A stretch of DNA of 49,493 nucleotides. Origin: Burkholderiaceae bacterium. Lineage in GTDB: Bacteria > Pseudomonadota > Gammaproteobacteria > Burkholderiales > Burkholderiaceae_D. A program made the position numbers and the translations under genes. Location: contig JAIENA010000070.1 of assembly GCA_019751755.1 (NCBI GenBank), forward strand, positions 1 through 49,493, given 5' to 3'. This document shows, piece after piece, positions 9,024-17,540 of the stretch. How positions within the stretch are numbered: position 1 is the stretch's first letter; the number at the start of each line of letters is the position of its first letter. The notes beneath the pieces were generated by a model that searched no databases, had not been told where the DNA came from, and saw only the letters and a program-made list of their open reading frames with translations.

Positions 9024-9467
9024 ATGAACCTGATGACCCGCATCGCGCTGGCGTGCGCCCTGGCCGCAGCGGCGGCCGTCACCACGAATGCCACGGCGGC
9101 CGCGCCGCTACGGTCCGACCACCCGATTGTCGGCACCTGGCGCTTTGTGTTGCCGGATGGTTCCTGTCATGAGGTGTACCGCATGCGCGCGGACGGCACC
9201 GCGCTGATCACCAGCGCGGCCGAAGTGGTGGAAACCGAGTTCGCGATCGACGACCAACCCGATGAAAACGGCTTTTACAAGTCGCGCGACAAGATCGTCA
9301 AAGACAACGGCAAGCACGATTGCACCGGCCAGATTTCCCAAGTCGGCCATTCCGTTGCCAGCTTCATCCTGTTCCACCCGTCCGGCGACATGTTCCTGAT
9401 GTGCCTTCAGCGCAGCATGGAAGCGTGTTTGGGCCCGTTCATCCGGGTCAAAGGCAGTGAGACCTGA
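9024..9467 (+). CDS. Small exported protein of unknown function
   Basis: 147 aa with a GGAGAGG ribosome binding site. A signal peptide (about 1-26, ending ATAAA) is followed by HPIVGTWRFVLPDGSCHEVYRMRADGTALITSAAEV. This resembles the opening strand of small lipocalin-like or DUF-type beta-barrel proteins. Four Cys residues in the mature part (including HDCTG, LMCLQ and EACLG) could form disulfides in the periplasm. No enzymatic motif is visible. Confidence 0.8.
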   Translation: MNLMTRIALACALAAAAAVTTNATAAAPLRSDHPIVGTWRFVLPDGSCHEVYRMRADGTALITSAAEVVETEFAIDDQPDENGFYKSRDKIVKDNGKHDCTGQISQVGHSVASFILFHPSGDMFLMCLQRSMEACLGPFIRVKGSET

Positions 9468-9476
9468 GTGTAGAAT

Positions 9477-10514
9477 TTAGCCGAGGTTGGCCTCGCGCCA
9501 TGCGCCCGGATTGATGCCGGCCCAGTCGCGGAACGCGTGATTGAATGCGCTTTGCTCCTGGTAGCCCAGCAAAAACGCGATATCGACCAGCGACAGCCCG
9601 GGCTGGCGCAAATAATCCTGCGCCAGCGCATAGCGGGTTTGATCCAGCACTTGCTGGAAATTGACGCCGGCCTCGGCCAGTTTGCGCTGCAGCGTGCGCG
9701 CCGACCAGCCCAGTTCTTCCGCCACCGGCGCCAGCCGCACCTGGCCCTGCGCCAGACCGCGCACGATGGCCGCCCGCACTTGCCCGGCAATGCCGGCGTC
9801 TGGTTGGGCGCGCTGTTGCAGCAATTGCTCGGCATGTTGCTGCAGCACGGGATACAGCAGCGGGTCGGCGTTCGGCACCGGCCACGACAGCAATTGCGCA
9901 TCGAACGCCGCCACATTGGCCGGCGCATTGAAACGGGGCAGGGCGCCGAACACCCGCACATATTCGCCGTGCAGCGCGGCATCGCCGCCATCATGCATCA
10001 GCGCCAGGTCGGCGGCCGGCAGCGGCATGCCGGCCAGCCAGTTGCCAAACACGCGGATGCCGGCAAACACACTGTCGGCCAGATGCCGTGCCTGGGTCGG
10101 ATACCGGCTGTGCCAGGTATACCGGGCCAGCGCGCCATCGACTTCCAGCGCGGAGCGGCCCAGGTCATGCGCCAGTTGTTCATAGCGCTGGGTCTGTTCC
10201 AGTGCATGGCCGAAATCGCGGCAGCTGAGCAGCACCAGCCCATACACGCTGTAGGTGCCCAGCTTTACACGTTCGCCCACGTGCAGGCCGAAGTGGTGGT
10301 CGTCCGCCAGCGTGGCGGCGATGTCGAGCAGGCGCACGTAATCGTGGGCGGGCAGGACTTCCGGCAGCGGCGCCAGGCTGCCCGGCGCCAGGCCGGCCGC
10401 CAGTTCCAGTGCGCGCGCCGTCACGCCACGGGCGGCCGCCGCTTCCAGCAGCGGGTGCAGATAGGCGCCGGCCACGCGGCCCGCGCTGGCATAATCGAAC
10501 AAGGCGGTTGTCAT
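9477..10514 (-). CDS. AraC-family transcriptional regulator (OruR/ArgR-type N-domain)
   Basis: 345 aa. The N-terminal Arabinose_bd-type ligand domain (about 20-205) is followed by a C-terminal double helix-turn-helix (about 240-340: LGWSARTLQRKLAEAGVNFQQVLDQTRYALAQDYLRQPGLSLVDIAFLLGYQEQSAFNHAFRDWAGINPGAWR). It is divergent from the FAD oxidase-GlpD-kinase operon across an 87-bp gap that holds an inverted repeat. It is therefore the likely activator of that operon. Confidence 0.92.
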   Translation of the reverse strand: MTTALFDYASAGRVAGAYLHPLLEAAAARGVTARALELAAGLAPGSLAPLPEVLPAHDYVRLLDIAATLADDHHFGLHVGERVKLGTYSVYGLVLLSCRDFGHALEQTQRYEQLAHDLGRSALEVDGALARYTWHSRYPTQARHLADSVFAGIRVFGNWLAGMPLPAADLALMHDGGDAALHGEYVRVFGALPRFNAPANVAAFDAQLLSWPVPNADPLLYPVLQQHAEQLLQQRAQPDAGIAGQVRAAIVRGLAQGQVRLAPVAEELGWSARTLQRKLAEAGVNFQQVLDQTRYALAQDYLRQPGLSLVDIAFLLGYQEQSAFNHAFRDWAGINPGAWREANLG

Positions 10515-10556
10515 GAATGCGCAATACCCACGAAGCGAATGGTTTTAATCTAGCCC

Positions 10557-10577
10557 CACTGACTGGCCAGGAGCGCC
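10557..10577. promoter_or_regulatory. Inverted repeat between AraC regulator and oxidase operon
   Basis: CTGGC-(7 nt)-GCCAG lies in the divergent promoter region, 25-45 bp before the oxidase start. It is a possible operator or mRNA leader hairpin. The assignment rests on position only. Confidence 0.35.
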
Positions 10578-10601
10578 AGTATAGCAACTGGAGAATAAAC
10601 C

Positions 10602-12263
10602 ATGCGACGTTGGAATGGCTGGGGTGACGATACGATCAGTTTTGCGCTGGCGCCGGATGCGCTGGCGTTTCTGGCGCAGCGCATCGGCGCGGGCCAGGGC
10701 GTCACCGACGCCAGTTTTGCCCAGGCCTGCGCTGGCGTGCCAGGCTCGCGGCTGCCGCCGCACCGCCTGATCGAGACCGGCGCCGAAGTACGGGTGCGCC
10801 ACGCGCTGGGCCAGAGCCTGCCGGACTGGCTGAAATTGCGCTATGGCCGCATCGGCACGGTGCCGGACGGCGTGGCGTTTCCGGAAAGCGCGGACGACGT
10901 GCGCGAACTGCTGCACTACGCGCGGCGCTACCGCGCCGCGCTGATCCCGCACGGCGGCGGCACCAGCGTGGCCGGCCACCTGACGGCGCCCGCAGGGGCG
11001 CAGCCGGTGCTGACCGTCAGCACCACCCGCCTGTGCCGCTTGCAGCACCTGGACCGCGAATCGCAACTGGCGACCTTTGGCGCCGGCGTCTTCGGTCCCG
11101 ACCTGGAAGCGCAATTGCGCGCCCATGGTTTTACGCTGGGCCACTTTCCCCAATCATTTGAATACTCGACGCTGGGCGGCTGGATCGTGACCCGCTCGTC
11201 GGGTCAGCAATCGCTGCGCTATGGCCGCATCGAGCAGTTGTTCGCTGGCGGCGCGATCGAAACCCCGGCTGGCCGGCTGGAAATTCCGACCTTCCCGGCC
11301 TCGGCCGCCGGCACCGACTTGCGTGAAATCGTGTTGGGCTCGGAGGGCCGCATCGGCATCCTGACCGACGCCACGGTGCGCGTCACGCCGGTGCCGGAAA
11401 CCGAAGCGTTCCACGCGGTGTTCTTCGCCAACTGGAGGCAAGCCGAGCGGGCCGTGCGCGAACTGGCGCAAGCCAAGCTGGGCCTGTCGATGCTGCGCCT
11501 GTCGAATGGCGTGGAAACCCAGACCATGCTGGCGCTGGCCGGCCACAAGAAACTGATTGGCGCATTGGCGGCGTATTTGTCGCTGCGCGGTTGCGGGGAC
11601 GGCAAATGCATGCTGATGATCGGCGCCAGCGGCGCCAAGGCGCCCGCGCGCAGCGCGATGGCGCAAGCCCTGCGCCTGGTGTGCCAGCGCGGCGGCGTGC
11701 ATATCGGCCGCAAGATGGGCGATAAATGGAAGCAAAACCGCTTCCGCAATGTCTACCTGCGCAACGCGGCCTGGGAACACGGCTATGTGATCGACACGGT
11801 GGAAACCGCGGTCGACTGGCCGCGCGTGGAATCGACCATGCTGGCGGTGGAGGCCGCGGCCCGACAGGCGCTGGCGCAACACGGCGAGCAGGTGCACACC
11901 TATACCCACCTGTCGCACCTGTATGCGCAGGGCGCCAGCGTCTACACCACGTTCGTGTACCGCCTGGCCGGCAATTTTGATGACGACATGGCGCGCTGGC
12001 GCACCCTGAAAGGCGCGGTCAGCCAGGCCATCGTCGATTGCGGCGGCACCATCAGCCACCAGCACGGCGTGGGCAGCGACCATGCGCCCTATCTGCAGGC
12101 GGAAAAGGGCGCGGCCGGTATCGCCGCCATGGCGGCGATCTTCCGCCATTTCGACCCGCAGGGGCTGATGAACCCGGGCAAGCTGCTGCCGGAACCATCA
12201 TCGTCGTCACCATCGTGCTCGCAACCGGTTGCGCAACCCGCGTCACAAGGAGTCGCGGCGTGA
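10602..12263 (+). CDS. FAD-binding oxidase, alkyl-DHAP synthase-like (AGPS/YgcU type)
   Basis: 553 aa. It begins MRRWNGWGDDTISFAL, the signature of the AGPS-like branch of the VAO flavoprotein family. The PCMH FAD domain (about 85-265) has the PHGGGTSVAGHL pyrophosphate loop, and FAD-oxidase_C follows (about 280-530). The C-terminal GTISHQHGVGSDHAPYLQAEKG matches the conserved His-rich active-site region of AGPS-like oxidases. It overlaps the next gene (GTGA). Bacterial members are often next to a G3P dehydrogenase and a kinase, but the substrate is usually unproven. Ether-lipid synthesis should not be assumed. Confidence 0.85.
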   Translation: MRRWNGWGDDTISFALAPDALAFLAQRIGAGQGVTDASFAQACAGVPGSRLPPHRLIETGAEVRVRHALGQSLPDWLKLRYGRIGTVPDGVAFPESADDVRELLHYARRYRAALIPHGGGTSVAGHLTAPAGAQPVLTVSTTRLCRLQHLDRESQLATFGAGVFGPDLEAQLRAHGFTLGHFPQSFEYSTLGGWIVTRSSGQQSLRYGRIEQLFAGGAIETPAGRLEIPTFPASAAGTDLREIVLGSEGRIGILTDATVRVTPVPETEAFHAVFFANWRQAERAVRELAQAKLGLSMLRLSNGVETQTMLALAGHKKLIGALAAYLSLRGCGDGKCMLMIGASGAKAPARSAMAQALRLVCQRGGVHIGRKMGDKWKQNRFRNVYLRNAAWEHGYVIDTVETAVDWPRVESTMLAVEAAARQALAQHGEQVHTYTHLSHLYAQGASVYTTFVYRLAGNFDDDMARWRTLKGAVSQAIVDCGGTISHQHGVGSDHAPYLQAEKGAAGIAAMAAIFRHFDPQGLMNPGKLLPEPSSSSPSCSQPVAQPASQGVAA

Positions 12264-13978
12264 ACTGGCATTCGTCGTTTGGCGCGGCGGCAAGCGTGCC
12301 CACATCGCCGCACGGCGCGGCGCAGGCGTTGTGGCAGCCGGGCGGGCGCGCCGCGCTGGCCGAGTTGTTGGGACGGGACTGGGATGTGCTGGTCATCGGC
12401 GGCGGCATCACGGGCGCCGGCATCTTGCTCGAAGCGGCGCGGCGCGGCCTGTCCGCCGTGCTGGTGGAGCAGCGCGACTTTGCCTGGGGCACGTCGAGCC
12501 GTTCCTCGAAACTGGTGCATGGTGGCTTGCGCTACCTGAAGGAAGGAAAATTTGCGTTGACGCGCGAATCGGTGCGGGAGCGCGAGGCGCTGCTGCGCGA
12601 CGCGGCCGGGCTGGTGGTGCCGCAGGCGTTCGCGTTCGGCCACTATCCGGGCCGCAAGCCGGGCCGCACCGCGTTCCTGATCGGGCTGGCGCTGTATGAC
12701 TTGATGGCCGGCAAACGTTCGCGCCAGCGGCACTATGTGGGCCGCGACGATTTCCTCGGGCTGGCGCCGAATATCGACCCGCAGGGCCTGCAAGGCGGCA
12801 TGTGCTATGCCGATGCCAAGACCGACGACGCGCGCCTGGTGATGCGGGTGCTGCAGGAAGCACAGGCGCTGGGCGGCGTGGCCATCAATTACGTCGCCGT
12901 GCACAGTTTGCTGCGCACGAATGGCCAGGTAGGCGGCGCCCAGGTGCGCGATGAATTAAGTGGCGCGCAGTACACGGTGCGCGCCAAGGTCGTCATCAGC
13001 GCCACCGGGGCCTGGGCCGACCGGCTGCGCGCGCCATCGGCCACCAGTACAGAACACGGCAATCCGCCGCGTGACGCGGTCGCCGCGCCGGGCCACCAGC
13101 CCGGCGCGGCAGGCGGCCAGCGCTTGCGGCCATTGCGCGGCAGCCATCTGGTGCTGCCGCACTGGCGCCTGCCATTGGCGCAGGCGGTCAGCCTGATGCA
13201 TCCGGTCGATGGCCGCCCGGTGTTTGCCTTCCCTTGGGAGGGCGTGACCCTGGTCGGCACCACCGATGTCGACCACCGTGACGACCTGGCGCAGGAAGCG
13301 GCCATCACGCGCGCCGAACTCGATTATCTGCTGGCCGCGCTGCGCAGCCAGTTCCCGCAACTGGACCTGCGGGAAGCGGACATCGTCGCCACCTATGCCG
13401 GGGTGCGTCCGGTGATCGACAGCGGCCAGGCCGATCCGTCGAAGGAAACCCGCGAACATGCGCTGTGGCTGGAAGACGGCTTGTTGACCGTCACCGGCGG
13501 CAAGCTGACCACGTTCCGCGTGATTGCGCTCGATGCGCTGCGCAAGGCCGCGCCGCTGTTGCCGCAGTGGCGCGCCAGCCTGGCGCCGTGCCCGGTGTTC
13601 AGCGTCCCGCCACGGCTGGCGCACGTGACCGGCTTGCCGGCCGGGCAGGGTGACGCCCTGACGGGCCGCTATGGCGCGCTGGCGGCCGACGTGATTGCTT
13701 GTGCCGACGATGGCGAGCTGGCGGAAATTCCCGGCACCGCCAGCATCTGGGCGCAATTGCGTTGGGCCGCCCGGCATGAATCGGTGCAGCGGCTCGACGA
13801 CCTGCTGCTGCGCCGCCTGCGCATCGGCTTGCAGTTGCGCGGCGGCGGCGCGGCGATCCTGCCACGGGTGCGCGCCATCTGCCAGCCGGAGCTGGGCTGG
13901 AGCGACGCCCGTTGGGACGCCGAGCAGGCCGCGTACCTGGCGCTGTGGCACAAGCATTACAGCGTGCCGCCGGCATGA
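12260..13978 (+). CDS. Glycerol-3-phosphate dehydrogenase/oxidase, FAD-dependent (GlpD-like)
   Basis: 572 aa from a GTG at 12260 that overlaps the oxidase stop. AAGGAG at 12247 supports this start; the frame is open upstream but not coding there. Motifs are GGGITGAGILLEAARRG (FAD Rossmann fold) and WGTSSRSSKLVHGGLRYLKEGKF, typical of GlpD. The FAD-binding DAO domain is about 35-390 and the C-terminal helical domain about 440-560. The product converts G3P to DHAP and passes electrons to quinone at the membrane. Here it may serve a dedicated pathway with its two partner genes rather than general glycerol use. Confidence 0.88.
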   Translation: MNWHSSFGAAASVPTSPHGAAQALWQPGGRAALAELLGRDWDVLVIGGGITGAGILLEAARRGLSAVLVEQRDFAWGTSSRSSKLVHGGLRYLKEGKFALTRESVREREALLRDAAGLVVPQAFAFGHYPGRKPGRTAFLIGLALYDLMAGKRSRQRHYVGRDDFLGLAPNIDPQGLQGGMCYADAKTDDARLVMRVLQEAQALGGVAINYVAVHSLLRTNGQVGGAQVRDELSGAQYTVRAKVVISATGAWADRLRAPSATSTEHGNPPRDAVAAPGHQPGAAGGQRLRPLRGSHLVLPHWRLPLAQAVSLMHPVDGRPVFAFPWEGVTLVGTTDVDHRDDLAQEAAITRAELDYLLAALRSQFPQLDLREADIVATYAGVRPVIDSGQADPSKETREHALWLEDGLLTVTGGKLTTFRVIALDALRKAAPLLPQWRASLAPCPVFSVPPRLAHVTGLPAGQGDALTGRYGALAADVIACADDGELAEIPGTASIWAQLRWAARHESVQRLDDLLLRRLRIGLQLRGGGAAILPRVRAICQPELGWSDARWDAEQAAYLALWHKHYSVPPA

Positions 13979-14061
13979 CGGTGCGGGCCGCTTGCGTCAC
14001 TCTCGGCCCCCCAGCCTTGGTATCCGCCGTATCATCACTAAAACCACCCACGAGACTACGC

Positions 14062-15624
14062 ATGTCCGGCCCCTACCTCCTTTCGATCGACAATGGCACC
14101 CAGAGCGTGCGCGCGTTGCTGTTTGACCTGGCGGGCAACCTGGTCGCCCGGACGCAGGTGCATTTGCAGGCGTATTACTCGGAGCATCCCGGCTGGGCCG
14201 AGCACGACGCCGACGGCTACTGGCAAGCGGTCGGGGTGGCGTGCCAGCGCCTGTGGGCCGAGCATCCGGACACCCGCGCCCATGTCCAAGGCGTGGCGGT
14301 GACCACCCAGCGCGGCACCGTCATCAATGTTGACCGGGACGGTAAACCGCTGCGGCCCGCCATCACCTGGCTGGACCAGCGCCGCACCGACGACGTGCCG
14401 CCAATCGGCCCGCTGTGGCGCGCCGCGTTCAAGGTGGCGGGGGTGGACGGCACCATCAATTACTTCCGCCGCGAAGCGGAAATGAACTGGATCAAGTCGC
14501 ACCAGCCATCGATCTGGGACGCCACCCATAAAGTGCTGCTGTTGTCGGGCTATTTGAATTACAAGCTGTGCGGCCGCATGGCCGACTCGACCGGCTCGCA
14601 AGTGGCGTACATGCCGTTCGATTACAAGCGCCACCAGTGGGCGGGCAGCCGCGACTGGAAATGGCAGGCATTGGCGGTGCGCCGCGACATGCTGCCGGAG
14701 TTGCTGGCGCCGGGCACCGTGATGGGCGCCGTGACGGCGGAGGCGGCGCAGGCGACCGGCATTCCGCAAGGCACGCCGCTGGTGGCGGCCGCCGCCGACA
14801 AGGCGTGCGAAGTGATCGGCGCCGGCTGCCTGGCGCCGCACATCGGCTGCCTCAGCTACGGCACCACCGCGACCATCAATACCACCAACACCAAGTACAT
14901 CGAAGTGACGCCGTTTATCCCGCCGTATCCGGCGGCGATTCCCGGCGCCTACAGCACGGAAGTGCAAATCTTCCGTGGTTTCTGGATGGTCAACTGGTTC
15001 AAGGAACAATTTGGCGACCGTGAGCAGGCGGTGGCGATGGCAACCGGCGCGGCGCCGGAAGCGCTGTTCGATCGTCTGGTCAACGCGGTGCCGCCCGGTT
15101 CGATGGGCTTGATGCTGCAGCCGTACTGGAGCCCGGGCATCAAGGTGCCGGGACCGGAAGCGAAGGGCGCGATGATCGGCTTTGGCGATGTGCACACGCG
15201 CGCCCACATGTACCGCGCGATCCTCGAAGGCCTCGCGTATGCGCTGCGCGAAGGCAAGGAGCGGATTGAAAAGCGCGGCGGCGTGCCGATCACGCAATTG
15301 CGCATCGCCGGCGGCGGTTCGCAAAGCGACGCGGCAATGCAATTGTCGGCCGATATCTTCGGCTTGCCGGCGGCGCGCGCGCATGTCTATGAAACGTCCG
15401 GGCTGGGCGCGGCGATCGCGGTGGCGGCCGGCCTCGGCCTGCACGCTGACTTCGCCAGCGCGATCCGCGCCATGACGCGTCCGGGCCGCGTGTTTCAGCC
15501 CAATCCGGAAGCAAGCCGCATTTACGAACAGTTGTACCAGCGCGTGTATCTGAAAATGTACAAGCGGCTGCAGCCGATGTATGCGGAAATCGCCGATATC
15601 ACCGGGTATCCGGAACGCTGCTGA
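14062..15624 (+). CDS. FGGY-family carbohydrate kinase
   Basis: 520 aa from the ATG at 14062, giving MSGPYLLSIDNGTQSVRALLFD (phosphate-1 motif). The N-domain Asp/Trp-Asp-type segment is WLDQRRTDD, the central motif is CLSYGTTATINTT, and the adenosine motif is RIAGGGSQSDAAMQLSADIFG. The family phosphorylates sugars or polyols. The AGPS-like oxidase plus kinase pair resembles E. coli ygcU and ygcE. The phosphorylated product may feed the dehydrogenase upstream. The substrate is unknown. Confidence 0.85.
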   Translation: MSGPYLLSIDNGTQSVRALLFDLAGNLVARTQVHLQAYYSEHPGWAEHDADGYWQAVGVACQRLWAEHPDTRAHVQGVAVTTQRGTVINVDRDGKPLRPAITWLDQRRTDDVPPIGPLWRAAFKVAGVDGTINYFRREAEMNWIKSHQPSIWDATHKVLLLSGYLNYKLCGRMADSTGSQVAYMPFDYKRHQWAGSRDWKWQALAVRRDMLPELLAPGTVMGAVTAEAAQATGIPQGTPLVAAAADKACEVIGAGCLAPHIGCLSYGTTATINTTNTKYIEVTPFIPPYPAAIPGAYSTEVQIFRGFWMVNWFKEQFGDREQAVAMATGAAPEALFDRLVNAVPPGSMGLMLQPYWSPGIKVPGPEAKGAMIGFGDVHTRAHMYRAILEGLAYALREGKERIEKRGGVPITQLRIAGGGSQSDAAMQLSADIFGLPAARAHVYETSGLGAAIAVAAGLGLHADFASAIRAMTRPGRVFQPNPEASRIYEQLYQRVYLKMYKRLQPMYAEIADITGYPERC

Positions 15625-15719
15625 TCCGCCGGCTGTGTATAAGTCAGTCCTGCGTAAAAAATGAGCAGAATAATTTTATTGTTTAAAAACAGATACTTGG
15701 AGTGGTGCGTGCAGGCTTC

Positions 15720-15740
15720 TTAACAACCTTGTCCACAGAA
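15720..15740 (+). repeat. 21-bp direct repeat, copy 1, with DnaA-like box
   Basis: It reads TTAACAA, C, CTTGTCCACAGAA. It matches copy 2 at 15854 in 20 of 21 positions, and the centre is a TTGTCCACA box. Confidence 0.85.
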
Positions 15741-15853
15741 ACTGTTAACAATTCCCCTGTGTCGGGCAGGTGTATCAGCGGCGCTGATTAATATTTAATC
15801 AGAATAAGTTTTTCTTTTAAATACAAGGGCTTGCGCGTTGCGCGGTGGGCTTG

Positions 15854-15874
15854 TTAACAAGCTTGTCCACAGAA
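15854..15874 (+). repeat. 21-bp direct repeat, copy 2, with DnaA-like box
   Basis: It reads TTAACAA, G, CTTGTCCACAGAA, 134 bp after copy 1 in the same orientation, ending just before the diguanylate cyclase stop codon. Confidence 0.85.
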
Positions 15875-15882
15875 TGTGTGAG

Positions 15883-17250
15883 TTAGTGGCTGGCCAGCGC
15901 GGAACTGTCCGCCGAGCCCATCGCGGCCGGGCTGTTGCGGCTCGAGCGCACCTGGTTGCGGCCGTTTTCCTTGGCCACGTACATGGCGCGGTCGGCGGCA
16001 ATGAACAAGGCTTCCACATTGTCCATCTGGTGCGGGTGGACGGTGGCCACGCCGACGCTGACGGTGATCCAGGGCGACGTGATGGAGCGCGGATGCGGCA
16101 ATTGCAGCGCCTCGACGTGGTTGCGGATTGATTCGGCCAGGGCGAAGCCGGCGTCGGCATCGGTTTCCGCAAACAGCAGCACGAATTCCTCGCCGCCATA
16201 GCGGGCCGCCAGGTCGGTGGCGCGCAGCGCGTGGGCATTGATGGCTTGCGCCACCTGCTGCAGGCAAATGTCGCCCGCCGCGTGGCCCAGGCTGTCGTTA
16301 TACAGCTTGAAGTGATCGACATCGAGCACCACCAGCGACAGCGGCGAGCCGCTGCGGATGGCGCGCTGCCATTCTTTCTCCAGGAAGGTGTCGAAGTGGC
16401 GGCGGTTGGCGATCTTGGTCAGCGGGTCCACCATGGCGGCGCGGTGCAGCGCATCTTCCGACATCTTGTGGTGCGTGATGTCGTGCAGCAGGCCGATGAA
16501 CAGCGGCTGGCGCGAATACATCGGCGTCAGCGTCAGGTCCATGCAGACCGACGTGCCCTGGCGATGACGGATGATGACTTCACGGGTGCCGTGGCTGTGC
16601 GCGGTTTCCGGATTGGCCGCGTAGCGGGCAAAGTAATCCAGGTATTCCTGCGCCACCAGCGGGTTGAGCAAATCGTCCAGCGTCTTGCCGGCCAGTTCGC
16701 CTTCCTTGTAGCCCAGGTATTTGTCGCAGGCCGGATTGGTGAATTGCACCCGGCCGCTCGGTTCGATGATCAGCAAGCCCTCGGCCATGCTGTTGACGAT
16801 GGTGCGCAACCGTTCCGCCTGCTCTTGCTGGGTTTCCGAGCGGCTACGGATTTGCAATTGTGCGCGGACCCGGGCGCAGACTTCGGCCATGCGCAGCGGC
16901 TTGCCGATGTAATCGACGCCGCCGGTGTCGAAGCCCGCCACCACGTCTTCGGTCCCGGTGCGGGCGCTCATGAAGATGATCGGGATGTGCTGAGTCAGCG
17001 CGTGTGCTTTTAATTGGCGGCAGGTTTCCAGGCCGTCGATGCCCGGCATCACCACATCGAGCAGGATCAGGTCGGGAAACACCCGCCGCGCAATTTGCAC
17101 CGCGCGTTCACCCGAGGTGGCGACATAGGTCTGATAGCCTTGTTCCACCATCAGTTTGCGCAGGACACTGAGACTGGCTGGCGCATCGTCGACAATCAGG
17201 ATTGCGGCTTCACGCCGTTGCACGTAGCTGGTGGCACCACCGGTCATCAT
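15883..17250 (-). CDS. Diguanylate cyclase response regulator (REC-PAS-GGDEF)
   Basis: 455 aa. The REC domain (about 17-130) has the phospho-acceptor D65 in LILLDVVMPGIDG and the acidic pair D21-D22. A PAS domain (about 145-260) and a GGDEF domain (about 285-440) follow. The active-site signature is GGEEF at 352-356, and RATD at 343-346 is the canonical inhibitory I-site. It makes c-di-GMP from two GTP, and phosphorylation of REC should control it. No sensor kinase is adjacent. An MM start is used. The gene stands alone between two intergenic regions. Confidence 0.92.
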   Translation of the reverse strand: MMTGGATSYVQRREAAILIVDDAPASLSVLRKLMVEQGYQTYVATSGERAVQIARRVFPDLILLDVVMPGIDGLETCRQLKAHALTQHIPIIFMSARTGTEDVVAGFDTGGVDYIGKPLRMAEVCARVRAQLQIRSRSETQQEQAERLRTIVNSMAEGLLIIEPSGRVQFTNPACDKYLGYKEGELAGKTLDDLLNPLVAQEYLDYFARYAANPETAHSHGTREVIIRHRQGTSVCMDLTLTPMYSRQPLFIGLLHDITHHKMSEDALHRAAMVDPLTKIANRRHFDTFLEKEWQRAIRSGSPLSLVVLDVDHFKLYNDSLGHAAGDICLQQVAQAINAHALRATDLAARYGGEEFVLLFAETDADAGFALAESIRNHVEALQLPHPRSITSPWITVSVGVATVHPHQMDNVEALFIAADRAMYVAKENGRNQVRSSRNSPAAMGSADSSALASH

Positions 17251-17540
17251 TGCGTCTCGCTGGTCGAAGTGACTGTCTGTCTAAATCATACCGCCTAGAC
17301 TAAGCAATTTGTAAAAAAAACACGGTCGATGGCGTCGCGCCAACCCGCGAATTTCGCAGATGTCGCGAACAAGTGCGAAGTCACTGCTAAAACCCCTGTA
17401 ATCGTTGGTAGTTGTGCCAGATGGCAAAATCGTAGTCGTTGCAAAATGGCAACGGAATTATATGCGGTGGGAAATTATAGTTGTTCAGGACAGTCGCGCC
17501 ATGCCGGTTCGACTGTCCTGAACCCTGATCTGGCCGCCGA
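17251..17540. other. Intergenic region between diguanylate cyclase start and aminotransferase end
   Basis: About 290 bp, lower in GC than its flanks. It must hold the promoter of the diguanylate cyclase (minus strand) and the 3' end of the aminotransferase transcript with the hairpin listed separately. No supported ORF was seen. Confidence 0.6.
17483..17523 (-). terminator. Long hairpin after the aminotransferase gene
   Basis: A perfect 14-bp stem (GTTCAGGACAGTCG at 17483-17496 against 17510-17523) with a 13-nt loop lies 17 bp after the aminotransferase stop. On the minus strand it is followed by AACTATAATTT rather than a clean U-tract. It is probably a terminator or a 3'-end stabiliser. Confidence 0.6.

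Larger units (their letters stand above)
15625..15882. other. AT-rich non-coding segment with DnaA-box-like sites
   Basis: This 258-bp gap lies between the kinase and the diguanylate cyclase gene, both of which end here. It has a perfect TTATACACA box (minus strand, 15634-15642) and two TTGTCCACA boxes. The latter sit inside a 21-bp direct repeat with one mismatch (15720-15740 and 15854-15874) that starts TTAACAA. Between them are AT-rich runs such as GATTAATATTTAATC and TTTTTCTTTTAAA. No dnaA, rpmH, repA or parAB gene is nearby. It may titrate DnaA, be an accessory origin, or double as a convergent terminator region. Confidence 0.6.

Noticed and set aside
10602..12263. Ether-lipid (plasmalogen) synthesis from the AGPS-like oxidase
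   Set aside because: No acyl-DHAP-forming partner is present, and AGPS-like bacterial oxidases have many substrates. The neighbours point to polyol catabolism.
15625..15882. Calling the DnaA-box cluster the chromosomal origin
   Set aside because: No dnaA, dnaN, rpmH, gyrB or parAB nearby, and only three good boxes. Kept as a finding, not as an origin.
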